Counted from the first letter of the stretch, positions 1 through 8,438 are shown. The stretch is 64,000 bases of DNA from Neorhizobium huautlense (GCF_030811685.1 NZ_JAUSRF010000008.1:62001-126000), one strand, 5' to 3'. Made by a program: numbers and translations. The notes: generated by a model not told the origin, from the letters alone.

Positions 1-2
1 GC

Positions 3-797
3 GCACAGGCCGCTCGTGACAAGGCGCAGGGCGAAGTCGGCAAGCTGACGCCGCCCTCCGGTGGTGGCAAGCCTGTCGGCGGCACCTACACGGTGAAGCC
101 GGGTGACTCGCTTGCCAAGATCTCGCGCGCCACCGGCACGCCGATCGACCAGCTGAAGGCTGCCAACAATCTTTCGACCGAAAACATCCGCATCGGCCAG
201 ACGCTGACGCTGCCGGGTGCAGGTTCCGATACGCTCAAGACTGCGTCGATCCCGGCCCAGCCGGCTGCTGCAAAGCCGGCTGCACCGGCCAAGGTCGAAA
301 CGGCATCGGTTGCTCCGCAGCAGGCCGCCAAGCCCACCGAGCCGGCGCCGGCCGCCACCGCGAGCGTTTCTGATGTCGAGAAGAAATCGGACGTTGCATC
401 GATCTCGCCTGCGTCCACGGGCATCAGCAAGTATCGCTGGCCGGTCAATGGTGCGGTGGTTGCCGGTTACGGTGCTAACGTCAACGGCAGCCGCAATGAC
501 GGTATCGATATCTCCGTTCCGGAAGGCACGCCGATCAAGGCCGCCGAAAACGGCGTGGTCATCTATGCCGGCAACGGCCTGAAGCAGCTCGGCAATACAG
601 TTCTCGTGCGCCATGACGACGGCAAGGTCACCGTTTACGGCCACGCGGGCAGCATCAATGTCAGCCGTGGCCAGAAGGTCCAGCGCGGCCAGACGCTCGC
701 AGCCTCCGGCATGAGCGGCGATGCCAAGCGTCCGCAGGTCCATTTCGAGGTTCGCAAGGATGCGACCCCGGTCAACCCGATCACTTTCCTTGAATAA
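3..797 (+). CDS. LysM/LytM (M23-fold) cell-wall factor, NlpD/EnvC-like, 5' partial
   Basis: The reading frame is already open at base 3, so the start lies outside the window. It contains one LysM peptidoglycan-binding domain (about bases 87-222, YTVKPGDSLAKIS), an Ala/Pro-rich linker, and a C-terminal LytM/M23 domain (about 466-790). Active M23 enzymes bind zinc through HxxxD and HxH. Here the first His is Asn (codon 495-497) and the first His of HxH is Gln (735-737), as in E. coli NlpD. This suggests an envelope factor that activates amidases rather than an active endopeptidase. In rhizobia such genes usually follow surE-pcm; that part is outside the window. It ends in a strong terminator. 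Confidence 0.85.
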   Translation, partial: AQAARDKAQGEVGKLTPPSGGGKPVGGTYTVKPGDSLAKISRATGTPIDQLKAANNLSTENIRIGQTLTLPGAGSDTLKTASIPAQPAAAKPAAPAKVETASVAPQQAAKPTEPAPAATASVSDVEKKSDVASISPASTGISKYRWPVNGAVVAGYGANVNGSRNDGIDISVPEGTPIKAAENGVVIYAGNGLKQLGNTVLVRHDDGKVTVYGHAGSINVSRGQKVQRGQTLAASGMSGDAKRPQVHFEVRKDATPVNPITFLE

Positions 798-821
798 TGT
801 AGTGCGTTTCAAGGTTGTACG

Positions 822-849
822 AAAAAGCCCGGCAGTGCCGGGCTTTTTT
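822..849 (+). terminator. Rho-independent terminator after the LysM/LytM gene
   Basis: Seven-base GC stem (827-833 with 837-843) with a 3-base loop, flanked by A5 on the left and T6 on the right. The A and T tracts on the two sides let it serve both this gene and the convergent ATPase gene. Confidence 0.85.
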
Positions 850-860
850 GCGTCTGGTGT

Positions 861-1733
861 TTATTTGGTTGTAAGGGGTTTGCGCAGCCTGCCGGCGAGA
901 TCCTGAATGTACTGCCAGGCCACACGACCGGAACGGCCACCGCGCGTCGTTGCCCATTCCAGCGCCTGATGGTGCAGGGTTTCACGATCGAGGCCGAGGT
1001 CGAAATGGTCGGCATAACCTTCGATCATGGTCAGGTAGTCTTCCTGGCTGCATTTGTGGAAACCGAGCCAGAGACCAAAGCGATCCGACAATGACACTTT
1101 TTCCTCGACCGCTTCCGACGGGTTGATGGCTGTCGACTGCTCGTTTTCCATCATGTGACGCGGCAGCAGATGACGGCGGTTGGATGTGGCGTAGAAAAGC
1201 ACATTGTCCGGCCGGCCTTCGATGCCACCATCGAGCGCCGCCTTCAGCGACTTGTAGGCGGTGTCGTCATGGTCGAAGGAGAGGTCGTCGCAGAACAGGA
1301 TGACGCGCTGCTCGGATGCCTTCAGCACGTCCAGCAGCGTCGGCAGCGTGGCGATATCCTCGCGATGCACCTCGATCAGCTTGAGAGCCATGCCCGTTGC
1401 CTTGCGCACATCTTCGTGAACGGCCTTGACCAGCGACGACTTTCCCATTCCGCGTGCCCCCCAGAGAAGCACATTGTTTGCCGGATAACCTTCAGCGAAA
1501 CGCAGCGTGTTTTCATGCAGGATATCGCGCACATGATCGACGCCGCGGATCAGCGTCAGTGCCACGCGATTGGGGCGGGCAACGGGCTGCAGATACTGGT
1601 TGGCCGGTACCCAGACGAAACAATCCGCGGCATTCCAGTCGTTTACGGCCGGCGGCGGGCCGGCCAGCCGCTCCACGGCATCGGCGAGACGGCGCAGTTC
1701 GGCCAGCAGAAGAGCGGTATTTTCGTCGGTCAT
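861..1733 (-). CDS. DUF815-type AAA ATPase
   Basis: A protein of 290 residues. The frame is open further upstream, but the ATG at 1733 is preceded by GGGAG at a good distance and gives the usual N-terminus (MTDENTALLLAELRRLADAV). It has a Walker A motif (GARGMGKSS) and a Walker B-like segment (VILFCDDLSFD) followed by a sensor-type TSNRRHLLP. These match the DUF815 family of small AAA proteins, whose role is not established. It lies convergent to the LysM gene and divergent from yajC, as commonly seen in rhizobia. The substrate is unknown. Confidence 0.85.
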   Translation of the reverse strand: MTDENTALLLAELRRLADAVERLAGPPPAVNDWNAADCFVWVPANQYLQPVARPNRVALTLIRGVDHVRDILHENTLRFAEGYPANNVLLWGARGMGKSSLVKAVHEDVRKATGMALKLIEVHREDIATLPTLLDVLKASEQRVILFCDDLSFDHDDTAYKSLKAALDGGIEGRPDNVLFYATSNRRHLLPRHMMENEQSTAINPSEAVEEKVSLSDRFGLWLGFHKCSQEDYLTMIEGYADHFDLGLDRETLHHQALEWATTRGGRSGRVAWQYIQDLAGRLRKPLTTK

Positions 1734-1933
1734 ATCAGGCTCCCGTGCGGGTTTTTTGTGTATTCGACCGGCGGTAGCATGGCGTTTGATGGCTCGAAAG
1801 GGTAGGAGGCTTTGAAACGGTACGCCGAACAAGCCCGCGACCCGGTGTCTCTGTTGCATTCGGGTGGGTGGTTACTATATTTCGGCGGCCTTTACGGCTT
1901 TCTACGCGTATCGCGTCAATCTGGGAGTTTTCG

Positions 1934-2287
1934 ATGTTCATTACTGAGGCATTTGCCCAAACCGCTCCTGCTGCCGGCGGCAGCAGCGCATTCGGCTCGG
2001 GTCTGGAAATGCTTTTCCTTTTCGCGCCGCTCATGGTGGTCTGGTACTTTTTCCTGATCCGGCCGCAGCGCGCCCAGATGAAGAAGCGTCAGGAAACCCT
2101 GTCGGCGATCCGTCGTGGTGACCAGGTCGTTCTCGGCGGCGGCATTTCCGGCAAGGTCAACAAGGTCATCGACGACAACGAAGTCGAAGTCGAAATCGCA
2201 GAAAACGTCCGCGTTCGCGTTCAGCGCTCCTATATCGCGGAAGTCCGCGTCAAGGGTGAGCCGGTCAAGACCGAAGCCGCGAAGTAA
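1934..2287 (+). CDS. yajC: Preprotein translocase accessory subunit YajC
   Basis: A protein of 117 residues. The start is set by GGGAG at 1923-1927 and the typical N-terminus MFITEAFAQ. It has a single membrane segment (about residues 24-44, MLFLFAPLMVVWYFFLIRPQ) followed by the family hallmark RPQRAQMKKRQE and a soluble basic/acidic C-terminal domain. YajC belongs to the SecDF-YajC subcomplex that helps SecYEG export and membrane insertion. SecDF is expected immediately downstream but is not there; a complex I assembly-type gene follows after 49 bases. Confidence 0.95.
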   Translation: MFITEAFAQTAPAAGGSSAFGSGLEMLFLFAPLMVVWYFFLIRPQRAQMKKRQETLSAIRRGDQVVLGGGISGKVNKVIDDNEVEVEIAENVRVRVQRSYIAEVRVKGEPVKTEAAK

Positions 2288-2336
2288 GACTTTTTAATCC
2301 GGCGCGTCGCGACATCCAGCAAGGACATCCTTTCCG

Positions 2337-2723
2337 ATGAAACCTCTACAGATCCGCGACGCACATTTTCCGGGCCGGGCCGAAATCGATGTTTATGGCA
2401 ATGGCGGTTTCCGCTTCGCCGACATGTCGCATCGCGGCTCGATCCTCTGCCTTCCATCCGGCATCTACGGCTGGGATTTTGCGGAAGGCGACCCGCTTGA
2501 CGCGAGCGCCTTCGAAAAGGTGCTGGCGGATGCCGGCGAGATCGAATTCCTGATCCTCGGCACCGGCAATGATCTGCGACCCATTCCGAAAGCGCTGAAG
2601 GCGGTGTTCAACGAACACGGCATTGCCTCGGACCCGATGAACACCGGCGCTGCGGTTCGCACCTACAATATCATGCTGATGGAATCGCGACCGGTGGCAG
2701 CGGCCCTGATCGCGGTCGACTGA
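2337..2723 (+). CDS. Mth938/NDUFAF3-like domain protein
   Basis: A protein of 128 residues with an AAGGAC ribosome site ahead of the ATG. The sequence fits the Mth938 (DUF498) family in full length: IYGWDF, LILGTGNDLRPIP and GIASDPMNTGAAVRTYN are its conserved blocks. The mitochondrial relative NDUFAF3 is a complex I assembly factor, and bacterial members commonly sit next to yajC/secDF. No enzymatic activity is known. It is co-directional with yajC and the next gene (23 bases between stop and start), so the three are probably one operon. Confidence 0.85.
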   Translation: MKPLQIRDAHFPGRAEIDVYGNGGFRFADMSHRGSILCLPSGIYGWDFAEGDPLDASAFEKVLADAGEIEFLILGTGNDLRPIPKALKAVFNEHGIASDPMNTGAAVRTYNIMLMESRPVAAALIAVD

Positions 2724-2746
2724 AGCGCCATAAGGGACAAGGCTCC

Positions 2747-3601
2747 GTGAGCGCATCGGCCGACGCCAATTCAGACATCTGCCTCTCCACGCTTCGCGAA
2801 ACCGACCGCGATCGGTATCTCGCCTGCCTGCTGTCTCCGGAAGACAAGCGTGGTGCGTTGGCAGCCCTTTATGCGTTCAATGCCGAAATAGCAAAGATCC
2901 GCGACGTGATCCGTCAGCCGCTGGCCGGCGAGATTCGTCTGCAATGGTGGCGCGGCCAGTTCGAAGAGGGGCCGAACGAAGAGGCGGAGGCAAACCCGGT
3001 CTCGGCTGCGCTGTTCGCTGCGGTCGAAAAATACCGCCTGCCGCGCCAGACGTTTGTCGACATGCTGGATGCCCGCATCTTCGATCTCTATGACGACCCG
3101 TTTCCGGATCGCAATGCGCTGGAAGGGTATGCCGGTGAAACGGCTTCGGCGCTGATCCAGCTTGCCGGGCTTGTTCTGTCGCCTGCCGATGCGGCAGCCT
3201 CGGCAACAGCCGCCGGCCATGCCGGTGTGGCCCATGCCATATCGGGCGCTTTGCTTCTGATGCCGGGCCATTCGGCGCGTGGCCAGCTTTATATTCCGCT
3301 CGATATTCTGTCCGCCGTCGGGCTCGACCGCGAAAAATTTCTGGCCGGCGATGACAAGGTGCGCATTTCCGCCGCCATCGAGGCTTTCGCGGGCCTCGGC
3401 CTCGATCATCTGAAAAAGGCGCGGGCAGGCGGCAAGATACCGGCTGCTGTCATGCCTGCCTTCCTGCCGGCAACGGCGGCGGATGCCGTTTTGAAGAAGG
3501 CGCAGAAGCTCGGTGCAGATGTCCTGCAGCAATCCATTCTGCCGCTGCAATGGCGCCGGCAGTTGCGCATGGTAACGGCACTGATGCGCCGAAGCATCTA
3601 G
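2747..3601 (+). CDS. Squalene/phytoene synthase-fold protein, NDUFAF6-like, probably non-catalytic
   Basis: A protein of 284 residues starting at GTG, with AAGGGAC upstream. It keeps the family fold (LYAFNAEIAKIRD, IRLQWWRGQF, LYIPLDILSAVGL). It lacks both Asp-rich motifs that bind diphosphate in squalene and phytoene synthases: the first site reads AEIAKIRD and no DVxED block is visible. This matches NDUFAF6, the mitochondrial complex I assembly factor of the same fold. A role in carotenoid or hopanoid synthesis is therefore unlikely. It probably shares an operon with yajC and the NDUFAF3-like gene. Confidence 0.8.
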   Translation: MSASADANSDICLSTLRETDRDRYLACLLSPEDKRGALAALYAFNAEIAKIRDVIRQPLAGEIRLQWWRGQFEEGPNEEAEANPVSAALFAAVEKYRLPRQTFVDMLDARIFDLYDDPFPDRNALEGYAGETASALIQLAGLVLSPADAAASATAAGHAGVAHAISGALLLMPGHSARGQLYIPLDILSAVGLDREKFLAGDDKVRISAAIEAFAGLGLDHLKKARAGGKIPAAVMPAFLPATAADAVLKKAQKLGADVLQQSILPLQWRRQLRMVTALMRRSI

Positions 3602-3745
3602 ACGGCCTGTTCCTCAGAGACTTTTGTCGGCCGGCAACATTTCTGTTAAACTTCCCGGATTGTCTTCGCAGGGCCAAGCTCGCGCAAGCCTGATGCGCTA
3701 GTGCCGAGATGCCCGCGACGGTGCGGGTTTTTCTCGGGAGGAAAG

Positions 3746-4216
3746 ATGAGCCTCGTCAGTTGGTTGATCATCGGCGTCATCGTTATTGCGCTGGCCTATT
3801 ATGTCACGCGCATGGCCAAGGATCGCGAAGATGGCGAACGCCATGATCCGGGGCTGGCGATCCTCGAATTCGGTCGGGCGTTTCCGAACGAAGCAATCCG
3901 CGCACTGCATGAGACGGTCGATGGCAATGCGGTGTTCATTCGCCTGCATGACGGCAAGGCCGGCGTGATGCGCAATTACGGCCGCCACTATTCCTGCCAT
4001 GTCATCCAGCCCGGACGGGCACGGGCGACGAGTACGGCGGATGGCAAGGGTTTCGTCATCGAGTTTCTCGATGCGCCCACGCAGAATGGCGAGTTCAGCT
4101 TTCCGAGCCAGGAAATTGCCGCCGAAGTGGGCCTGTGGCTGCTCGGCAATTATGTCAGCGCCAAAGACAAGGCCGCTGCGGAAGATGCCAAGGCCGGCGA
4201 GCAGCCCACGGCCTGA
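3746..4216 (+). CDS. Hypothetical membrane-anchored protein
   Basis: A protein of 156 residues. The ATG at 3746 has a very strong GGGAGG site. An N-terminal membrane segment (MSLVSWLIIGVIVIALAYY) is followed by a cytoplasmic or periplasmic domain of about 120 residues containing GRAFPNEAIRALHETVDGNAVF, and by an Ala/Lys-rich tail. I do not recognise a function. It stands alone between the NDUFAF6-like gene and the convergent trmFO. Confidence 0.7.
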   Translation: MSLVSWLIIGVIVIALAYYVTRMAKDREDGERHDPGLAILEFGRAFPNEAIRALHETVDGNAVFIRLHDGKAGVMRNYGRHYSCHVIQPGRARATSTADGKGFVIEFLDAPTQNGEFSFPSQEIAAEVGLWLLGNYVSAKDKAAAEDAKAGEQPTA

Positions 4217-4243
4217 TGTCGTTTTACTGATCGATATGCATGG

Positions 4244-4267
4244 AAAAGCCCGCGTCAGCGGGCTTTT
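4244..4267 (+). terminator. Bidirectional terminator between convergent genes
   Basis: Perfect stem AAAAGCCCGC (4244-4253) with GCGGGCTTTT (4258-4267), 4-base loop. The symmetric A/T flanks suit both the hypothetical gene and trmFO. Confidence 0.85.
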
Positions 4268-4301
4268 CTGTTCGTGATCGATTTATTCCGCGGCCTGGTT
4301 T

Positions 4302-5705
4302 TTAACCGAGCCATTCCTTGCAGTCTTTCAGCGCACGGGCGGAAATCAGCTGGCGTTTCATGATCGTCTTGTCCTTGCCGCGAAAACGCTTGACGCCTTC
4401 CGGCTTGACGATCGAGCCCGGCTCCAGTTCCGGGAAAAGCCCGAAATTGATGTTCATCGGCTGGAACGAGCGTTTGCCCGGCTCATCGTCCGACATGATG
4501 TGGCCGCCGGTGATGTGGTTGAGCAGTGAGCCGAGTGCGGTTGTTGCCGGTGGCAGCGATGGTTCCTGACCCTTGCGTTCGGCGGCGGCAAAGCGGCCGG
4601 CCAGCAGGCCGACGGCAGCACTTTCGACGTAACCTTCGCAGCCGGTGATCTGGCCGGCGAAACGCAGGCCCTTGCGGCTTTTCAGCGTCAGCGAATTGTC
4701 GAGCAGGATGGGCGACTGGATATAGGTGTTGCGGTGCAGGCCGCCGAGACGGGCAAATTCCGCGTTTTCGAGGCCCGGGATGAGGCGAATGATTTCCGCC
4801 TGCGCGCCGTATTTCAGCTTCGTCTGGAAACCGACCATGTTGTAGAGCGTGCCGAGTGCATTGTCCTGTCGCAACTGCACGACGGCATAAGCTTTTACTG
4901 TCGGGTTATGCGCATTGGTGAGGCCCATCGGCTTCATCGGGCCGTGGCGCAGCGTTTCGCGGCCACGTTCGGCCATGACTTCGATCGGCAGGCAGCCGTC
5001 GAAATAGGGCGTGCCTTCCCATTCCTTGAAACCGACCGTATCGCCGGCGATCAGCGCGTCGATAAAGGCGTCATACTGGTCCTTGTCGAGCGGGCAGTTG
5101 ATATAGTCCTTGCCGGTGCCACCGGGGCCGACCTTGTCGTAACGCGACTGGTACCAGCAGACATCCATGTTGATCGAATCGCGATGGATGATCGGCGCGA
5201 TGGCGTCGAAAAAGGCGAGCGCATCCTTGCCCGTTTCGCTCTGGATGGCGCCGGCGAGATCCGGTGATGTCAAAGGGCCGGTGGCGATGACGGCGAGATC
5301 CCAGTCTTCCGGCGGCAAGCCGGTGACTTCTTCGCGGACCACCGTGATCAGCGGGTGTTCGTGAATGGCGGCAGTGACGGCATCGGAAAAACCGTCGCGG
5401 TCGACGGCGAGCGCACCGCCGGCCGGGACCTGGTTCTTGTCGGCGCAGGCCATGATCAGCGAACCGGCGAGGCGCATTTCCGCATGGATGACACCGACGG
5501 CATTGGCGGTCGCATCGTCGGAGCGGAAGGAGTTGGAGCAGACCAACTCGGCAAGGCCGTCGGTCTTGTGGGCATCGGTGCCGCGTGTGCCGCGCATCTC
5601 GTGCAGGATGACTGGAACGCCGGCCTGAGCGATCTGCCAGGCGGCTTCGGAACCGGCAAGGCCGCCGCCGATAACGTGAATGGGGGAAGGGAGCGTGTTT
5701 GTCAT
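4302..5705 (-). CDS. trmFO: Methylenetetrahydrofolate-tRNA-(uracil-5-)-methyltransferase TrmFO
   Basis: A protein of 467 residues, a normal length. It makes 5-methyluridine at position 54 of tRNA using methylene-THF and FAD. The N-terminal nucleotide-binding motif is [20 protein letters not shown] (residues 9-28); the segments [10 protein letters not shown] and QLRQDNA and the C-terminal [13 protein letters not shown] are typical of the family. The start was chosen by this N-terminus; the frame stays open much further upstream but codes for nothing recognisable. The ribosome site is weak. A candidate structured RNA lies 120 bases upstream on the same strand. Confidence 0.95.
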   Translation of the reverse strand: MTNTLPSPIHVIGGGLAGSEAAWQIAQAGVPVILHEMRGTRGTDAHKTDGLAELVCSNSFRSDDATANAVGVIHAEMRLAGSLIMACADKNQVPAGGALAVDRDGFSDAVTAAIHEHPLITVVREEVTGLPPEDWDLAVIATGPLTSPDLAGAIQSETGKDALAFFDAIAPIIHRDSINMDVCWYQSRYDKVGPGGTGKDYINCPLDKDQYDAFIDALIAGDTVGFKEWEGTPYFDGCLPIEVMAERGRETLRHGPMKPMGLTNAHNPTVKAYAVVQLRQDNALGTLYNMVGFQTKLKYGAQAEIIRLIPGLENAEFARLGGLHRNTYIQSPILLDNSLTLKSRKGLRFAGQITGCEGYVESAAVGLLAGRFAAAERKGQEPSLPPATTALGSLLNHITGGHIMSDDEPGKRSFQPMNINFGLFPELEPGSIVKPEGVKRFRGKDKTIMKRQLISARALKDCKEWLG

Positions 5706-5825
5706 GGCGCGCTCATTATCATGGGCGCATTCACCATCCAACTGGAAAGCACGGTCCGGTTTCGCTACGGCGTGGAACGTGTCCGGGAACAGGGCGGATT
5801 TGTCCCTTGGCGATCTTCGATTTTC

Positions 5826-5849
5826 AAAAAACACCCGCGTTTTGCGGGT
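5826..5849 (-). terminator. Minus-strand terminator of the candidate ncRNA
   Basis: Stem 5833-5838 with 5844-5849, loop of 5; read on the minus strand it is followed by GT and six T residues. It lies upstream of trmFO, so it must end a separate upstream transcript or act as an attenuator. Confidence 0.7.
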
Positions 5850-6180
5850 CATGCGGTCGGGGCACTGAAAGCTGCCTCGTACTTTAGTTTTTATGTGACA
5901 CCTCTCAGTGCCCCGTTCGACGGTTTTTGCCCGCGACTTCGGTTCCTCTGCGAAAGCCATCCCGGTTGTTGCCAACCGACTGGCGATCATGTGTGCCGCA
6001 CAGGCACGCCCGGCGCGCTTCTTTCGGGCTTCAGAGGCATTGCGAGGTTTGACACCCGCAACACCTCCCCCGTGTCGCCGGAGGAGAACCAGTTTCCGCG
6101 AACCCTGTTGCTGGAGACTTACGTCGTTTCTCCAACACCAGCGCCGGCTCCAACTCGCCGGGACGCCTCCCGGTGTATCC
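5826..6180 (-). ncRNA. Candidate structured non-coding RNA upstream of trmFO
   Basis: About 355 bases without a credible protein, packed with complementary segments: 6158-6163/6168-6173 (4-base loop), 6112-6117/6129-6134, 6040-6044/6057-6061, 6008-6012/6025-6029, 5993-5997/6003-6007, a long-range pair 5945-5950/6032-6037, a six-pair hairpin with GCAA tetraloop (5963-5978), and a ten-pair stem 5859-5868/5905-5914. It ends in a minus-strand terminator (5826-5849). I compared it with what I know of RNase P RNA, two-piece tmRNA, 6S and SRP RNA and found no match. The 5' end is a guess; promoter not identified. Confidence 0.45.
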
Positions 6181-6557
6181 ACGATGGAACGGGAGAATTG
6201 TAGGCACGGGTTTTGGGAGGGTGGACGAAGTAGGGTGTAACTATTTTACAAGTGATTGATTTGGCTTGTCTATATTTTCAGAGGCGTCGCAAACGGACTG
6301 TAAGAATGGTCTGTTTGCGACAAAGCATCTGCGCCAGCAAGGGCGGAGCACGCCTCGGAGGCTGATTGCCTCACGGTTGCCAAGCGATGTTGGCTGTCTG
6401 GCGAGATTTTTTCGGTGAGTTTTGGCGAATACGAAGCAAATGGCGGATCGGGCGCAGGCTTCGGTCCAAACATGCGAACGGCGCCACGTGGGCGCCGTCG
6501 AGGGGATGTCGATCATTCGAAATCCCATGAACGCGGCCTCATGCCGCGAGGACAAAC
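6181..6557. other. Intergenic, no gene seen
   Basis: No reading frame with a ribosome site or recognisable product on either strand. It contains a small GC inverted repeat (GGCGCC...GGCGCC near 6480-6500). A promoter for the candidate ncRNA would be expected at about 6200-6260 on the minus strand; I can see no convincing pair of hexamers. Confidence 0.5.
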
Positions 6558-6701
6558 TTAACGGTAGGAACGGGCAGCAACGTTACGGATGTCGTAGCGC
6601 GTCAGGCCGATATCGGTAAGGGCCTGGTTCGACAGGTTGCCGAGCTCGTTCATGGTGCGGCGGTAGCTGATCCAGTTCTTGGCGATGCGGATCGGGTTCA
6701 T
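6558..6701 (-). CDS. DUF1127 small protein
   Basis: A 47-residue basic protein (MNPIRIAKNWISYRRTMNEL...). The start is fixed by AGGAAG on the minus strand. It has the YjiS-like DUF1127 pattern: an amphipathic RR/W segment followed by LSNQALTDIGLTRYDI. Rhizobial members of this family are arginine-rich small proteins linked to stress, phosphate and RNA metabolism. A second member lies 256 bases upstream on the same strand, separated by a terminator. Confidence 0.85.
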   Translation of the reverse strand: MNPIRIAKNWISYRRTMNELGNLSNQALTDIGLTRYDIRNVAARSYR

Positions 6702-6892
6702 GGTCTTCCTCAAGAGTTTAAGTGCCGTATGCCTCGTGCATCGGCGGATGAGGACCTTATACATGCAGACAACAAGAGCATGGAGTGCAAAAAATCGGCG
6801 ACTGCCATGCAAATGTGCATGATGTTGAACAAAAAACGCGCTTTGATGCTTTGTCGAGCAGCGCCGGGCGAAATTGTGGCAAGAACAAAGCA

Positions 6893-6919
6893 CAAAAAAA
6901 GCGCCCGGCGAGGGGCGCT
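6893..6919 (-). terminator. Terminator after the second DUF1127 gene
   Basis: Stem AGCGCCC (6900-6906) with GGGCGCT (6913-6919); on the minus strand it is followed by a run of T (A-tract at 6893-6900 on the plus strand). Confidence 0.8.
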
Positions 6920-6957
6920 CTTTTGGTTCCGTCAAAACCCTTGCGGGCTTGAGGAAA

Positions 6958-7104
6958 TCAGTTGCCGACGGCGGTGCGGGCAACGCGACGAATGTCGTTG
7001 CGGCCGATGCCGAGGTCGTGCAGTTCGCGGTCCGACATGCGGCCGAGTTCGGTAACGGTCTGACGATACTTGCGCCAGTTGGTGAGCGAGCGAGCGATGT
7101 TCAT
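6958..7104 (-). CDS. DUF1127 small protein
   Basis: A 48-residue protein (MNIARSLTNWRKYRQTVTEL, then GRMSDRELHDLGIGRNDIRRVAR). The start has AAGGAA at the right distance. The sequence is a clear DUF1127/YjiS-like paralogue of the neighbour at 6558-6701 (same WRxYRxTxxEL and DLGIxRxDIR blocks), suggesting an old tandem duplication. Its own terminator follows, so the two are probably separate transcripts. A pair of TGACCGGT direct repeats lies just upstream. Confidence 0.85.
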   Translation of the reverse strand: MNIARSLTNWRKYRQTVTELGRMSDRELHDLGIGRNDIRRVARTAVGN

Positions 7105-7125
7105 GGCCTATTCCTTTTTTGTGCC

Positions 7126-7149
7126 TGACCGGTACCTGTCTTGACCGGT
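7126..7149 (-). promoter_or_regulatory. Paired TGACCGGT repeats upstream of a DUF1127 gene
   Basis: TGACCGGT at 7126-7133 and again at 7142-7149, 16 bases apart, 22-45 bases upstream of the minus-strand start at 7104. The spacing suggests a tandem-site activator or repressor. The regulator is unknown. Confidence 0.35.
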
Positions 7150-7758
7150 GTCAATTCCATGAGCCGGAATATAAATCGATTTAGGCGGGAGAAAAGCGCG
7201 TTTCCCGCAGCGCACCCATGCGTTTTGTGCAGGCCTGGTTAAGTGGCATTAGGGAAATGTGCAAAATAGAGGCAGTTGCATCACCAAATGGCGGCGAATG
7301 CGGCAATCCAGTCGATTTTGCGGAATGAGAAACGCCCGCCAAGGAGACGGTCCGGTGGGCGTCGGAGGAAACGGCTGGCGATCGGGAAGAGGAGGGTCGC
7401 GAGGTCTATCGAGATTACGCTTGGGGGGGAGGATATGCGTGACCTCGAATTTCCGTTCGCGAGTTGTGCTCGAAGGTGATCAAGCACCGCCGCTTCGGCT
7501 GTTGCAAGAGACACATGTTGCTTGCACGGCCTGGATGTCTATCGCTACCTGTGGATGTGGAGCGTAAGCCAGCCAACAAGACATGCCGTTTGCGCATGGC
7601 TTCGGGTTCACGTCGGAGAAGGCTAGGCGGTCGGCGCCGTCCTGAATGCTTAAGCCACGATTGATGGCGGCATTGCATTCCCCCAAATGCCGGGGTGCAT
7701 AGATCGCTGGCGCTCGTTAGTATCGCGTCTGTCAGCAATCATCTTTGAGGGGTTTTCT
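7150..7758. other. Gene-poor stretch
   Basis: Several short frames are open, but none has a ribosome site, a conserved motif or sensible codon use. The only structure I see is an imperfect stem near 7334-7361 (CGCCCGCC with GGTGGGCG). On the minus strand it is followed by GTTTCTC, so it may be a weak terminator. Confidence 0.4.
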
Positions 7759-7959
7759 ATGCAGTCTTTCAGGTTGAACAAGAAAAATGCGGCCGGTAGA
7801 CCGATGCCGATTTCGGTTAATGCAGGCCTGGTCGTTTCCGCCGAACCAATCACCGCAGGCGGTACGTCTCTCGTCGTGCAGGGCGTTGCTCAACCAATAC
7901 AGGTCGATGAGGCCTTCGAAGCTGTCGTCATCAGTTGGAACGCTGCGCTCAATGCCTGA
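7759..7959 (+). CDS. Hypothetical 66-residue protein
   Basis: The ATG at 7759 is preceded by TGAGGGG at good spacing. The product begins MQSFRLNKKNAAGRPMPISV and has a small, mildly hydrophobic C-terminal half (VDEAFEAVVISWNAALNA). No domain recognised. The frame could start further upstream at 7687, but the ribosome site favours 7759. Existence is plausible, not certain. Confidence 0.4.
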   Translation: MQSFRLNKKNAAGRPMPISVNAGLVVSAEPITAGGTSLVVQGVAQPIQVDEAFEAVVISWNAALNA

Positions 7960-8107
7960 GGATCTCCGTCACCGAGGCGCGAAAGCGGACGAACATCGGC
8001 TGCGTCGGCAATACGATTAGCTTGAGTTTGTGCTCGGTCGGTTGGTCAATTGTATTACAGGCAGTGAACCCGCGCTGTTCAGCCGTGCAAAACCTGTCAT
8101 TTTTCCT

Positions 8108-8135
8108 TTGCGTGCTGAAAAACGGGTGATATAGA
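8108..8135 (+). promoter_or_regulatory. Probable promoter of tRNA-Leu
   Basis: TTGCGT (8108-8113), 16-base spacer, TATAGA (8130-8135). The tRNA begins 53 bases further on. It resembles the rhizobial vegetative consensus CTTGAC-N17-CTATAT. Confidence 0.45.
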
Positions 8136-8188
8136 GACGCGCGCTCCGGAAGGCCTCTGATTTGAGGATTTTCGTCGCGGTTCGGTGC

Positions 8189-8273
<85 letters not shown>

Positions 8274-8438
8274 GAGCCGCGGAGTTGGCAGTCGGAGCCT
8301 TTTACAGGCCGTAGAACTGCTGTTGCTCCCCGGTTGCGTCCGAGATTGTATCTGAAGCCACGGCCGGCTGTGTTTCCGGGACCGTGCGATCGAAACCACG
8401 GCCGTGTGCACACAGCCGTTTGATATGAAGGTTAGACA

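Noticed and set aside
5859..5914. TPP riboswitch suggested by a CTGAGAGG segment
   Set aside because: The second conserved TPP element is absent and no thiamine gene follows.
5826..6180. Identification of the structured RNA as RNase P RNA or two-piece tmRNA
   Set aside because: No GAGGAAAGUCC or ACAGNRA elements, no tag sequence resembling AND(N/x), no encoded CCA end next to a T-arm.
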